A stretch of 64,000 nucleotides of DNA from an uncultured Bacilli bacterium (GTDB lineage Bacteria; Bacillota_I; Bacilli_A; RF39; UBA660): the NCBI GenBank assembly GCA_934085825.1, contig CAKOHR010000001.1:310001-374000 (forward strand). Direction: 5' to 3'. Position 1 is the first letter of the stretch, and each line of letters begins with the position of its first letter. Positions 53,253 to 62,394 of this stretch are shown here, in pieces. A program made the translations under genes and the position numbers. Below the pieces are notes generated by a model. The model ran no database searches. It saw nothing but the letters and a program-made list of their open reading frames with translations, and had not been told where the DNA came from.

Positions 53253-54518
53253 TTACTCCTTTCCAGCTATAGTGATGTTATCTAAAAGTAGTGATGGCGT
53301 GCTTACACTTAAACTAAATCTAGATAAATCATTACCAACTTCAATTACATTTGTAAATACTTCAAAAAAGTTAGTGGATAATATAATCATATTTAATCCT
53401 TTAGTAATTTTGCCATTTTGAACTAGTAATCCTTCCGCTTGAACTGAGATATTTCCAGTTTTTTTATCAACTCCGGCATGAAATCCATAAGCTTCATCAA
53501 TTATAATTCCATTACTAAGTTCTTTAACTAGTTCATCAAATGTTTTATTTCCTTTTTCAATATATAAATTATTAACTCCATCTGCATTACCAGTTGCATC
53601 TTTTTCTAACTTCATAGCATATTCAATATTATTTATTTCTTTAATAAATATACCCTTATGTACTAAAACTTGTTTCTTTTTTAAAGTTCCTTCACTATCA
53701 AAATTAGAATTAAGTATTCCATTTGGTGAATCTTCAACAATAGTTATTTTATCACTAAATATTTTGTTATTTAATTTACCTGATAATACAGACTCGTTTA
53801 AATATATACCTTTACTTTGAAAAGATGTGCTAAATGTAGATAAAATACTAGCAACTACATTATTTGCAAGAAGAACTTTATATTTATTCGTTGCAACTGA
53901 TGTACTATCAAGTTTAATTAATAAATATTCTAACTTTTTAAGTAAATATTTTTTAAATTCATTAAAGTTATATTCTTTAGTATAAAACCCGATATAAAGT
54001 ACTCTGGTTTGATTATTTTTTTCTACTGTAATAGAGGTACCATAAGAGTTAAGGTATGTTTCATCCTCCATATCACAATTATTTAATCCATTAGTTATAA
54101 ACTTACCAATTTCAGCATGTGAAAATTCAGTTTCAATTGTTTTAATACAAGAATACTCATTTTTTAATTCATTAAGTGATAATAAATCTTCTTTAACTTT
54201 AGTATAATCTATTTTTTCATAATTTTTTACCTTATTTTTAATGTTTCCAGAACATAGCTTATTACTATTTTTATTGTCACTTGTGTTAAATATTTCTTCT
54301 AAAGTATTAATTATTTCATCAGCATTTTTTATACTTTCGGTGATGATTTTAACACATCTGTTATTTTTAATTGCTTTAATAATATAGCTTGTAACATTTG
54401 TTATTTGAAATAATTTAATTTTATCATTTAATGTACTTATATCGGTTGAATTATTCTTTTCTTTAAATATCTCAATATCAATATTATGTTTTTTACCAAG
54501 CTCAATTAATTTATTCAC
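53253..54518 (-). CDS. pmbA: TldE/PmbA metalloprotease partner subunit
   Basis: About 421 residues, TldD/PmbA family without HExxH, the usual catalytically silent partner of TldD. N-terminal NKLIELGKKHNIDIEIFKEKNN; C-terminal GIIIDEAYGFHAGVDKKTGNISVQAEGLLVQNGKI. The heterodimer degrades unfolded or leader peptides and processes RiPPs such as microcin B17 in enterobacteria. The second GTG (54518) is preferred because GGAGG lies 8 nt upstream; it overlaps tldD by 8 bp. Confidence 0.9.
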   Translation of the reverse strand: MNKLIELGKKHNIDIEIFKEKNNSTDISTLNDKIKLFQITNVTSYIIKAIKNNRCVKIITESIKNADEIINTLEEIFNTSDNKNSNKLCSGNIKNKVKNYEKIDYTKVKEDLLSLNELKNEYSCIKTIETEFSHAEIGKFITNGLNNCDMEDETYLNSYGTSITVEKNNQTRVLYIGFYTKEYNFNEFKKYLLKKLEYLLIKLDSTSVATNKYKVLLANNVVASILSTFSTSFQSKGIYLNESVLSGKLNNKIFSDKITIVEDSPNGILNSNFDSEGTLKKKQVLVHKGIFIKEINNIEYAMKLEKDATGNADGVNNLYIEKGNKTFDELVKELSNGIIIDEAYGFHAGVDKKTGNISVQAEGLLVQNGKITKGLNMIILSTNFFEVFTNVIEVGNDLSRFSLSVSTPSLLLDNITIAGKE

Positions 54519-55884
54519 TTTTTTCACCTCCGACGAGTATATGACTTACCTTTATACGTGGCATTCCAACGTTAACTGGAACAGAACCGCTGATAGAACC
54601 ACACATTCCTTGACCAAGTGCTAAGTTATCTCCGACCATTTCCACACTAGCAAGTATATCTTTACAATTACCAATTAAGCTAGCGGATTTAACACATTCA
54701 GCAAGTTTTCCATCTCTAATCATATATGCTAAATCACAAGCAAAGTTAAAATCTCCAGTTTCTGGTGAAACACTTCCTCCGCCCATTTTCTTAGCATAAA
54801 GTCCTAGTTTAATGTCTTTAATCATATCCTCAAATGTGTCTGTTCCTTTTTCAAGATAAGTATTATTCATTCTAGAAGTCGGAGCGTATATATAACTTTC
54901 TCTTCTAGAACTTCCTGTTGGTTTCATATTCATCTTACGATTATTAATTTCATCAATTAAATATCCTTTTAAAACACCATTTTCAATAAGTACGTTTCTT
55001 TTTGTTTCTCTTCCTTCATCATCAATCTTAGTTGTACCCCATTCATCAAATAATGTTCCATCATCAATAATACTAACTTTATCACTTGCTATTTTTTTAT
55101 TTAAATCATGACTTAAAACTGATATACCATCCGCAACAGATGTTGCTTCCATTGCATGACCACAAGCCTCGTGAAATATTACACCACCAAACCCATGTTC
55201 AATTATAACTGGCATTTCTCCGCCTAGACAAGGTAATGCATATAACTTATCTATGCCATCATTTATAAGTTCATCAATTACTTCATCAAATTTTATTTCA
55301 TCAAGTAAATCTAGATTAGTTGTTTTACCTAAAGAATAAGAAATATTACATGCTTTATCACCATCTTTAAAACTTATGATAATATAAAGTCTTGTTCTTT
55401 CTCTTTCTTCATTTTTAAATAAGCCGTTTTCACGAGCAACTGTAACATATTGTTTAATGTTTTGAAGTGTTAAATTTACTTGATTTATTCTTTGGTCTTT
55501 ACTTCTTATTTTCTTATCTAAATTATTAAATAAGTCTTTAATTTCTTCATTTGTATAATGGGTTTTATGATTGTTTTTATATTTTTTTAATCTTTTCAAA
55601 GATACATAGCTGTATATTACTTTATCTTTAATATTACTTTTTAAAGTGTCTACTATAGAATTAATATTTTTCTTATTAAAATCGTTAGTGGCCGCATAAT
55701 AAACGTTATTATCTTTAGCTAGCCTTAAGCCCAGCCCATTTGAATAGTTTACACTATAACCATCTAAATTACTATCAATATAATTAAATGTTGTAGCCTT
55801 TTTATTTTCTATGAAGATTTCGGCAAAATCACCACCAGTTGATAGCATGGCTTCTAAGATACTTTCTAATCTATCCTTTTTCAT
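54511..55884 (-). CDS. tldD: TldD metalloprotease
   Basis: 457 residues. Zinc motif in GGVIFHEACGHAMEATSVADG (HExxH, about 238-242), then VSIIDDGTLFDEWGTTKIDDEGRETKR and the C-terminal NFACDLAYMIRDGKLAE. Active subunit of the TldD/TldE protease. Strong AAAGGAGAAAT ribosome site. It lies between dnaK and dnaJ, where it is not found in the standard hrcA-grpE-dnaK-dnaJ order. Confidence 0.93.
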   Translation of the reverse strand: MKKDRLESILEAMLSTGGDFAEIFIENKKATTFNYIDSNLDGYSVNYSNGLGLRLAKDNNVYYAATNDFNKKNINSIVDTLKSNIKDKVIYSYVSLKRLKKYKNNHKTHYTNEEIKDLFNNLDKKIRSKDQRINQVNLTLQNIKQYVTVARENGLFKNEERERTRLYIIISFKDGDKACNISYSLGKTTNLDLLDEIKFDEVIDELINDGIDKLYALPCLGGEMPVIIEHGFGGVIFHEACGHAMEATSVADGISVLSHDLNKKIASDKVSIIDDGTLFDEWGTTKIDDEGRETKRNVLIENGVLKGYLIDEINNRKMNMKPTGSSRRESYIYAPTSRMNNTYLEKGTDTFEDMIKDIKLGLYAKKMGGGSVSPETGDFNFACDLAYMIRDGKLAECVKSASLIGNCKDILASVEMVGDNLALGQGMCGSISGSVPVNVGMPRIKVSHILVGGEKSE

Positions 55885-55904
55885 ATTTCTCCTTTAAACG
55901 GGTA

Positions 55905-55930
55905 AAAAGAGAGTTAAGACGCTCTCTTTT
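55905..55930 (-). terminator. Terminator between dnaK and tldD
   Basis: 9-bp stem AAAAGAGAG/CTCTCTTTT (55905-55913 and 55922-55930), with a run of five T on the minus strand. It should partly separate hrcA-grpE-dnaK from tldD-pmbA-dnaJ. Confidence 0.75.
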
Positions 55931-55946
55931 ATCCTTTAATTTTTAA

Positions 55947-57767
55947 TTATTTTTCTTCGTATGTGGCATCTTCAACTTTTTCATGGTCATCACTACCACT
56001 ATTAGTATTATCCTCTTTATTTGCATTATCTTTAGCTGCTTGTTCATATACTTTTTGAGCTAAATCCATTGCAACTTTATTAAGTTCTTCACTAGTATTT
56101 TTTATAGCATCGATATCTGTTCCTTCTAGAGCTTTCTTAGCAGCTTCTAGTTTTTCTTCAGCATTTTTCTTATCATCTTCAGTTATTTTATCACCTAGAT
56201 CAGATAAAGCTTTTTCTGTTGCAAATACAATACTATCTGCGTTATTTCTTACTTCAGCTTCTTGTTTACGTCTTTCATCGGCTTCTTTATTAGCTTCAGC
56301 TTCTTTCATCATCTTATCAATTTCTTCATCAGATAGATTTGTTGATGATGTTATTGTAATAGATTGTTCTTTATTTGTACCTAAATCTTTAGCAGTTACA
56401 TTAACAATACCATTAGCATCTATATCAAATTTAACTTCAATTTGAGGCACTCCACGTCTTGCTGGAGGTAAGTTTGTAAGTTGGAAATTTCCAAGTGTCT
56501 TGTTATCACTAGCCATTGGTCTTTCACCTTGAAGTACATGAATATCTACAGCTGGTTGATTATCTACAGCAGTTGAGAATACTTGAGATTTACTTGTTGG
56601 AATTGTTGTATTTCTTGGAATTAATACTGTCATAACATTTCCTAAAGTTTCAATACCAAGTGATAGAGGTGTAACATCAAGAAGTACGATATCATCAACT
56701 TCACCAGTTAAAACTCCACCTTGAATAGCAGCACCCATAGCAACTACTTCATCTGGGTTAACACTCTTATTTGGTTCTTGTCCAAGTTCTTTTTTAACAA
56801 GTTCTTGAATGTATGGAATACGTGATGAACCACCAACTAGAATTACTTTATTAATATCTTTAGCAGTCATACTAGCATCTTTTAATGCTTTTCTAACTGG
56901 TTCAAGTGTTGAGTCAAATAAATCACGACATAAGTCTTCAAATTTAGCTTTTGTTAAAGTCATATCCATATGAACTGGACCTTCATCATTTTGAGCAATG
57001 AATGGTAAGCTAATTTGAGTTGTAGTCATACTTGATAAGTCTTTTTTAGCTTTTTCAGCAGCATCTTTAATTCTTTGCATTGCCATAGTATCTTTACTTA
57101 AATCAATGCCATGTTCTTTTTTAAATTCTGATACTAAGTAATCAGTAACACGTCCATCAAAGTCATCTCCACCTAGACGATTATTACCACTTGTTGCTTT
57201 AACTTCAAATACACCATCACCTAGTTCTAGAATAGAAACATCGAATGTTCCACCACCTAAGTCATATACTAAAATAGTTTGTAATTTATCTTGTTTATCA
57301 AGACCATATGCAAGTGCAGCTGCTGTTGGTTCATTTATAATACGTTCAACTTCAAGTCCTGCAATCTTACCAGCATTTTTAGTAGCTTGACGTTCTGCAT
57401 CATTAAAGTATGCTGGAACTGTAATAACTGCTTTAGTTACTTTTTCTCCTAAATAACTTTCAGCATCTTTCTTTAATTTTCCTAGTATTTTGGCACTAAT
57501 TTCTTCTGGAGTCCATTTCTTTCCACCAGCTTCCACTTTTTCACTAGTACCCATTTTTCTCTTTATTGAAGAAATAGTATTTTTAACATTAGTTACGGCT
57601 TGTCTTTTAGCAACTTCACCTACTAATTCTTCTTCTCCTTTAAATGCTACTACTGATGGAGTTGTTCTATTTCCTTCAGCATTAGCTATAACCTTTGGTT
57701 CTCCTCCTTCAAGTACTGCAACACATGAATTTGTAGTACCTAAGTCAATACCTATAATTTTACTCAT
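55947..57767 (-). CDS. dnaK: Chaperone DnaK (Hsp70)
   Basis: 606 residues. IGIDLGTTNSCVAVLEGG, phosphate-2 loop ILVYDLGGGTFDVSILELGDGVFEV and VILVGGSSRIPYIQELV mark the ATPase domain (1-350). The substrate domain (370-480) and helical lid follow, ending in an acidic ATYEEK tail. No 23-residue insertion of proteobacterial type, as in Firmicutes. Part of the HrcA-regulated operon. Confidence 0.98.
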   Translation of the reverse strand: MSKIIGIDLGTTNSCVAVLEGGEPKVIANAEGNRTTPSVVAFKGEEELVGEVAKRQAVTNVKNTISSIKRKMGTSEKVEAGGKKWTPEEISAKILGKLKKDAESYLGEKVTKAVITVPAYFNDAERQATKNAGKIAGLEVERIINEPTAAALAYGLDKQDKLQTILVYDLGGGTFDVSILELGDGVFEVKATSGNNRLGGDDFDGRVTDYLVSEFKKEHGIDLSKDTMAMQRIKDAAEKAKKDLSSMTTTQISLPFIAQNDEGPVHMDMTLTKAKFEDLCRDLFDSTLEPVRKALKDASMTAKDINKVILVGGSSRIPYIQELVKKELGQEPNKSVNPDEVVAMGAAIQGGVLTGEVDDIVLLDVTPLSLGIETLGNVMTVLIPRNTTIPTSKSQVFSTAVDNQPAVDIHVLQGERPMASDNKTLGNFQLTNLPPARRGVPQIEVKFDIDANGIVNVTAKDLGTNKEQSITITSSTNLSDEEIDKMMKEAEANKEADERRKQEAEVRNNADSIVFATEKALSDLGDKITEDDKKNAEEKLEAAKKALEGTDIDAIKNTSEELNKVAMDLAQKVYEQAAKDNANKEDNTNSGSDDHEKVEDATYEEK

Positions 57768-57805
57768 ATTTAATCATTCCTTTCATTTATTTTTCTTGAG
57801 CTTAA

Positions 57806-58333
57806 TTATTCATTTACTTTTACCATAGCAACTCTGATAACTTTATCTTTATAAGTGTAACCTTTTTGTAAGACTTCAATTACCACATTACTAGGTAGGT
57901 TTTTATCACTATCTGTAAGAACTGCTTCCATCTTATTTGGATCGAATTCTAGTCCTTTACAATCTATTTCTTTTACTTCTAATTCTTCTAATATACTTAC
58001 TAAATTAGTATATATCATCTTAAATCCACTTAGGAATTTAGATACTTCATCAGATAAATCTCTGTCATCTAAGCTAATAGCTCTTTCGAAATTATCTACG
58101 ATTGGTAATATTTTAGTTATTAATTTTTCTCCATCATATTTGCATAATTTACTAATTTCTTCTTCATTTCTTCTTTTCATGTTTTGCATTTCTGCCATTA
58201 CTCTAAGAAGTTTTTCATTTAATTTAGCATTTTCTTCTACTAATTTATTATTTTCTGTATTATTTACTTTTTTAGGTTCTTTCTTCTTTATATTTTTAAC
58301 TTTTTGTTTTCCTTTAACTTTCTTTTCTTCCAT
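57806..58333 (-). CDS. grpE: Nucleotide exchange factor GrpE
   Basis: 175 residues: Lys-rich N-terminus, long coiled coil (about 25-70, LVEENAKLNEKLLRVMAEMQNMKRR) and the beta domain VLQKGYTYKDKVIRVAMVKV. Releases ADP from DnaK. Start overlaps the hrcA stop (TAATG). Confidence 0.96.
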   Translation of the reverse strand: MEEKKVKGKQKVKNIKKKEPKKVNNTENNKLVEENAKLNEKLLRVMAEMQNMKRRNEEEISKLCKYDGEKLITKILPIVDNFERAISLDDRDLSDEVSKFLSGFKMIYTNLVSILEELEVKEIDCKGLEFDPNKMEAVLTDSDKNLPSNVVIEVLQKGYTYKDKVIRVAMVKVNE

Positions 58334-59340
58334 TATTTATCCTTTCTATCATCAATTTTCTCATCGATATATTCTAGTAAACCCACAATCCTTTGATAGT
58401 CCATTCTCTTTGGTCCAATTACAGCAATTGTTCCTTCTTCACCATTAATATGATATTTTTTTCTAATAATAGTTACATTTGAATCAAACTTATTTTCTTT
58501 GCCTATATAAACCTTAATTTCATCTTCATTACTATTTTCTTCAACTTTTTCTATGAAAGATTTATCTTCAAGTTTATTGGCTAGTCTTTTAAGTTCTGAT
58601 ACATCATTGTATTCTGGCTGTTCAAATATCTTTGTTTTACCAGTTACATGAACATTACTATTATTATTTACAAAATCATTAAAGGCGTCGTAGAAGATGT
58701 TATATACTGTTTCATATTGTCTTATTTGTGTTTTTATAATTGGTTTTACTTCAAGTTCTAGTCTTTTACTTACATCATTTATTGGTGTACCTACCAGCAT
58801 TTTATTAATTATTTCACTAGTTTTAATAACTTCTTTAACATTTATATTATTATCTAAAGTAAACATCTTATTTTCAACATTTCCTTTATCAGTGCATACA
58901 ACTGCTACAACTTGATTATTACCTAAATCAATAATATTAATTTGCAAAAGCATATTGTCTTCACTACTTTTTCCAAGAACTACACTTGTATAATTGGTTA
59001 TCTCACTAATTATATCCATACATTTATTGATGGCATCGCTTAGTTCTAAATCAGTATTTGCAAATATCTTTTGTAGTTTTAACATATCTCCACCAGTAAG
59101 TTTTTCCGGTTCCATTAAATTATTTACGTAATATCTGTATCCTGCTTCGCTGGGAACACGTCCTGAAGATATATGATTTTTTTCTAAGTATCCCATATCT
59201 TCTAGCGTTGCCATCTCATTTCTGATCGTGGCACTTGAACAGTTAAACATATCACATAAAGCTTTTGAACCAACGGGTTTTACTGTTTTAATATATGTTT
59301 CAACAATTACTTTTAAGAGATTATTTTTACGTTCATCCAT
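58333..59340 (-). CDS. hrcA: Heat-shock repressor HrcA
   Basis: 335 residues. N-terminal winged helix (NLLKVIVETYIKTVKPVGSKALCDMFNCSSATIRNEMATLEDMGYLEK), central GAF-like domain and GPKRMDYQRIVGLLEYI at the end. Represses the operon by binding CIRCE and is kept folded by GroE. ATG 59340 follows AGAGAGGTAATGTT; an earlier in-frame ATG falls within the CIRCE element and is rejected. Confidence 0.97.
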   Translation of the reverse strand: MDERKNNLLKVIVETYIKTVKPVGSKALCDMFNCSSATIRNEMATLEDMGYLEKNHISSGRVPSEAGYRYYVNNLMEPEKLTGGDMLKLQKIFANTDLELSDAINKCMDIISEITNYTSVVLGKSSEDNMLLQINIIDLGNNQVVAVVCTDKGNVENKMFTLDNNINVKEVIKTSEIINKMLVGTPINDVSKRLELEVKPIIKTQIRQYETVYNIFYDAFNDFVNNNSNVHVTGKTKIFEQPEYNDVSELKRLANKLEDKSFIEKVEENSNEDEIKVYIGKENKFDSNVTIIRKKYHINGEEGTIAVIGPKRMDYQRIVGLLEYIDEKIDDRKDK

Positions 59341-59354
59341 AACATTACCTCTCT

Positions 59355-59381
59355 TTAGCACTTGCTTTTTACCAGTGCTAA
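59355..59381 (-). promoter_or_regulatory. CIRCE operator, near-perfect
   Basis: TTAGCACTT, 9-nt spacer, CAGTGCTAA; one position in each arm differs from the consensus TTAGCACTC-N9-GAGTGCTAA. It lies between the -10 box and the hrcA start. Confidence 0.93.
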
Positions 59382-59385
59382 TAAC

Positions 59386-59414
59386 ATTATAATATTATGC
59401 TTAGCACTTGTCAA
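59386..59414 (-). promoter_or_regulatory. Sigma-A promoter of the hrcA operon
   Basis: On the minus strand: TTGACA (complement of 59409-59414), 17-nt spacer, TATAAT (complement of 59386-59391). Consensus at every position. Confidence 0.88.
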
Positions 59415-59428
59415 TATATAACTGCTAA
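59401..59428 (-). promoter_or_regulatory. Second, degenerate CIRCE-like element
   Basis: TTAGCACTT at 59401-59409 and AACTGCTAA at 59420-59428 with a 10-nt instead of 9-nt spacer. It overlaps the -35 box. Confidence 0.6.
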
Positions 59429-59449
59429 TTTTTGAAATTTTAAAAAAAT

Positions 59450-59478
59450 TTGACAAACTCGCTTATTTGTGGTAGAAT
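59450..59478 (+). promoter_or_regulatory. Promoter of the gene at 59508
   Basis: TTGACA at 59450-59455, 17-nt spacer, TAGAAT at 59473-59478; divergent from the hrcA promoter. Confidence 0.8.
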
Positions 59479-59507
59479 AGCCCCTAGTTAAGGGGGGATA
59501 GTGTTTT

Positions 59508-59933
59508 ATGGAAACACATATTTATGATGTTCATGCAAGAAAATTTGAGGGTTGTTATTTTATAAACTCAGATGATCTAAAAGTTATAATTGAAGGAGAA
59601 AGAATAAATTATAATAAGGAGTTACTTCCATTTAGAAAATTAGTTTATAATTTATGGGCAGATTGTATCACGAAAGGGTCTTTCCCTTGTGATGATCCTA
59701 ATACTATAATGGTTGAATTTAATGGTTCTATTTATTGTTATGATTCAAAGAAAATAGCTAAAAACCAAGACTTAATATTAGATTATTTAAAAAAATTACA
59801 TGTTTTGGATCCACACTTGCTTGAAGATGGCACAAGATGGACAAAAGTTAAACAACCACTTGAATTTTTATTAACCATGGGGAAAGCTTTAGAAATATAT
59901 GTGAAAGATAACAATATTAAAATAACAAGATAG
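59508..59933 (+). CDS. Hypothetical small soluble protein
   Basis: 141 residues, no membrane segment, no domain I recognise. It starts METHIYDVHARKFEGCYFINSDDLKVIIEGERINYNKE and has a well-ordered LWADCITKGSFPCDDPNTIMVEFNGSIYCYDSKK middle. A consensus promoter and purine-rich ribosome site (AAGGGGGGATAG) suggest robust expression. It is divergent from the heat-shock operon, about 80 bp from the CIRCE pair, so heat regulation is conceivable. Ends at a strong shared terminator. Confidence 0.75.
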   Translation: METHIYDVHARKFEGCYFINSDDLKVIIEGERINYNKELLPFRKLVYNLWADCITKGSFPCDDPNTIMVEFNGSIYCYDSKKIAKNQDLILDYLKKLHVLDPHLLEDGTRWTKVKQPLEFLLTMGKALEIYVKDNNIKITR

Positions 59934-59951
59934 GAAATCTATCTTGTTATT
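59921..59951. terminator. Bidirectional terminator
   Basis: Perfect 13-bp stem, 59921-59933 with 59939-59951, between the convergent genes at 59508 and 59947. Confidence 0.8.
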
Positions 59952-61167
59952 TTGTTATGGCTTCAATTGCTTTTAAAATTGCAATTTTACCATATTCATA
60001 AGTTAATCCTCCTTGCAAATATGCTATATATGGATCTCTAAGAGGACCGTCACATGATATTTCAATTGATGAACCTTGTGTAAATGAACCTGAGGCCATT
60101 ATTATTTCATCATCGTATCCAGGCATTTTGGTTGGAACTGGTGTGCTATCTGCATCTATGGCACTTCCCTTTTGAATACCTTCTACAAATTTAATTAATT
60201 TATCTTTGTCATTAAATTTAATAGTTTCAACAATATCACATCTTTCTTCATTCCATCTAGGTGAAACATCATATCCTAAGTTTTCAAGTAGGTATGATGC
60301 AAGTACTATAGTTTTTAAACTACTTGCTACTACTGATGGAGCCATATATAAACCTTGTAAAAAGCTTTTGTTAGCACCTAAACTTGGGCCTACTTCATCA
60401 GCTTCTCCTGGAACATTTAATCTTTCACTACATAAGTATACTAAATCTTTTTTTCCAACGATATAAGCACCATTACTAGCTATACCCGCTCCTAAATTTT
60501 TAATTAATGAACCTATACATATATCTGCTCCAACTTCCGTAGGCTCTTTAATATTTACAAATTCACAGTAACAATTATCTACCATAACTATTATATCTTT
60601 ATCAATACTTTTAATTAGTTTAATAACCTTTTCCAATTTTTCGATACTTATACTTCTTCTTGTGCTATACCCAATAGATCTTTGAATTTCAATTACCTTT
60701 ACTTTATTATTTTTTAAATATTCTTCTATTTTATTATAATCAAAATCATTATTTACTAAATCTATTTGTTCATATTTTACGTTAAAAGATTTTAAACTAC
60801 TTTTGTTATCATTAAAACCAATTATACTATCTAAAGTATCATATGGTTTACCTGTGATAGATAAAAGTGTATCACCAGGTCTTAAAAGAGCAAATAATGC
60901 TGTTGATATAGCATGTGTTCCAGATATAAATTGATTTCTAACTAAAGCTTTTTCACATTTAAATACATCAGCATATACTTTTTCGATTACATCTCTTCCA
61001 TAGTCACCATAGCCATAACCTGTGGTACTATTAAAACATGCTTCGTTTACACTATTTTTCCAAAAAGCATTTATTACTTTTCTACTATTATAAAAACATA
61101 TATCATCTATTTTACTAAATACATCTTTTAATACAAATTCTGCCTTTTTTACATCTTCAATATTCAT
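59947..61167 (-). CDS. PLP-dependent YnbB-family protein (methionine gamma-lyase-like, 'aluminium resistance')
   Basis: 406 residues, fold type I PLP enzyme related to cystathionine/methionine gamma-lyases. FNSTTGYGYGDYGRDVIEKVYADVF, RNQFISGTHAISTALFALLRPGD and VMVDNCYCEFV are family marks. The PLP Lys is expected in GSLIKNLGAGIA. The Bacillus counterpart YnbB has no proven substrate. The start overlaps the SDR stop (ATGA), so the two are one operon. Confidence 0.88.
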   Translation of the reverse strand: MNIEDVKKAEFVLKDVFSKIDDICFYNSRKVINAFWKNSVNEACFNSTTGYGYGDYGRDVIEKVYADVFKCEKALVRNQFISGTHAISTALFALLRPGDTLLSITGKPYDTLDSIIGFNDNKSSLKSFNVKYEQIDLVNNDFDYNKIEEYLKNNKVKVIEIQRSIGYSTRRSISIEKLEKVIKLIKSIDKDIIVMVDNCYCEFVNIKEPTEVGADICIGSLIKNLGAGIASNGAYIVGKKDLVYLCSERLNVPGEADEVGPSLGANKSFLQGLYMAPSVVASSLKTIVLASYLLENLGYDVSPRWNEERCDIVETIKFNDKDKLIKFVEGIQKGSAIDADSTPVPTKMPGYDDEIIMASGSFTQGSSIEISCDGPLRDPYIAYLQGGLTYEYGKIAILKAIEAITK

Positions 61168-61880
61168 TTTAAACCTCCATCTATTTTTAAAATAGTATCA
61201 TTTACATAACTATTACTTGCAAGAAAATATATAGCATCCGCTATTTCTTCTTTACTTGCAAATCTTTCAAGTAATATTTTACTTATTTCTTCTTTTTTAA
61301 AAGTACTATCTATATTACTTGTCATATCAGTATCTATCCATCCCGGTGCTACGCTATTTACTCTAATACTTGGAGCATAATTTTTTGCAAAGTTATGAGT
61401 TAAACTTACTATACCAGCTTTGGATGCATCATAATCAACACTTTCTATATAGCTTCCGTTATATATATTATTACTTGCTACATTTATAATACTACCATTA
61501 TTCATAACTAATTTAACATATTTACATGTTAAAAATACACTAAGTAAATTATTTTCTATTACTTTCATAAATTCTTTACTTGTTTTATTTTCTAAACTAT
61601 TATCTATACTTATTCCAGCATTATTTACTAAACAATCTATATTACCTATCTCTTCTTTTATTTTATTAAATAAACCTTTTACTTCATCTTCTTTAGATAC
61701 ATCACATTTATAAACATATGCTTTTACTTTATAAGTATTTTCTATATATTTTTTTAAATCTTCTGCACACCTTTTACTTACGTTATAATTTATAATAGTA
61801 TTATACCCTTTACTTGCAAAATACTCTATTACTGTTGCACCAAGTCCTCGAGAAGATCCTGTCACTAAAACTGTTTTCAT
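61164..61880 (-). CDS. Short-chain dehydrogenase/reductase, FabG-like
   Basis: 238 residues. NADP-binding TGSSRGLG (about 7-14), NNAG (about 89), and the active site Ser near NVASNN with YDASK (about 151-155), plus RVNSVAPGWIDTDM. It could be 3-oxoacyl-ACP reductase, but there are no other fatty-acid genes here and the partner gene is ynbB, so the substrate is left open. Confidence 0.88.
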   Translation of the reverse strand: MKTVLVTGSSRGLGATVIEYFASKGYNTIINYNVSKRCAEDLKKYIENTYKVKAYVYKCDVSKEDEVKGLFNKIKEEIGNIDCLVNNAGISIDNSLENKTSKEFMKVIENNLLSVFLTCKYVKLVMNNGSIINVASNNIYNGSYIESVDYDASKAGIVSLTHNFAKNYAPSIRVNSVAPGWIDTDMTSNIDSTFKKEEISKILLERFASKEEIADAIYFLASNSYVNDTILKIDGGLK

Positions 61881-61922
61881 ATTTTTTCACCTGCCATATA
61901 TATTACAATAATTTAAACAAAA

Positions 61923-61946
61923 TTAAAAGAGCTTTTGCTCTTTTAA
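61923..61946 (-). terminator. Terminator of the DUF4176 gene
   Basis: 10-bp stem TTAAAAGAGC/GCTCTTTTAA (61923-61932 and 61937-61946), with T-run on the minus strand. Confidence 0.75.
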
Positions 61947-62341
61947 CTAATTATTATTCCATTTTCATCAAATTCATAATGTGGTAAAACAAAATCATCT
62001 TTTGGATTATTATCATTTATTTTATCTAATTCTATACTTTTACCATCAAAATATTCAGCATCATTTTCTATTATTTCATTATCTAATTCATTTAAATTAT
62101 TTGTAAGATTAGTATATTCTACAGTTTTATATCCTTCAAATAGGACTTCTTTAATATCACTTTGATTAAATGAACAATAACTACTTTTAATCATCACTCC
62201 TTCAGGATATGCACAACCTGAATAATCATATATTTCTAAATCATTTTCATATTCAACTGAATAATATCCTGTTATCATGATTGATTTATCTTTATTTTTT
62301 AACTTTATCACACTACCAATTGGCAAATATCTTTTATTCAT
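61943..62341 (-). CDS. DUF4176 protein (type VII secretion-associated family)
   Basis: 132 residues. YLPIGSVIKLKNKDKSIMITGYYSVEYENDLEIYDYSGCAYPEGVMIKSSYCSFNQSDIKEVLFEGYKTVEY fits DUF4176, a small family often encoded near type VII secretion substrates and immunity genes. The role is unknown, and no ESX/LXG gene lies in this window. ATG 62341 has AAAGGAACC upstream; the frame extends five codons further without its own site. Confidence 0.8.
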   Translation of the reverse strand: MNKRYLPIGSVIKLKNKDKSIMITGYYSVEYENDLEIYDYSGCAYPEGVMIKSSYCSFNQSDIKEVLFEGYKTVEYTNLTNNLNELDNEIIENDAEYFDGKSIELDKINDNNPKDDFVLPHYEFDENGIIIS

Positions 62342-62394
62342 ATTGGTTCCTTTCATTAAAATTTATTTCCAAAAATTGTTTCTTTAGCATAGCA

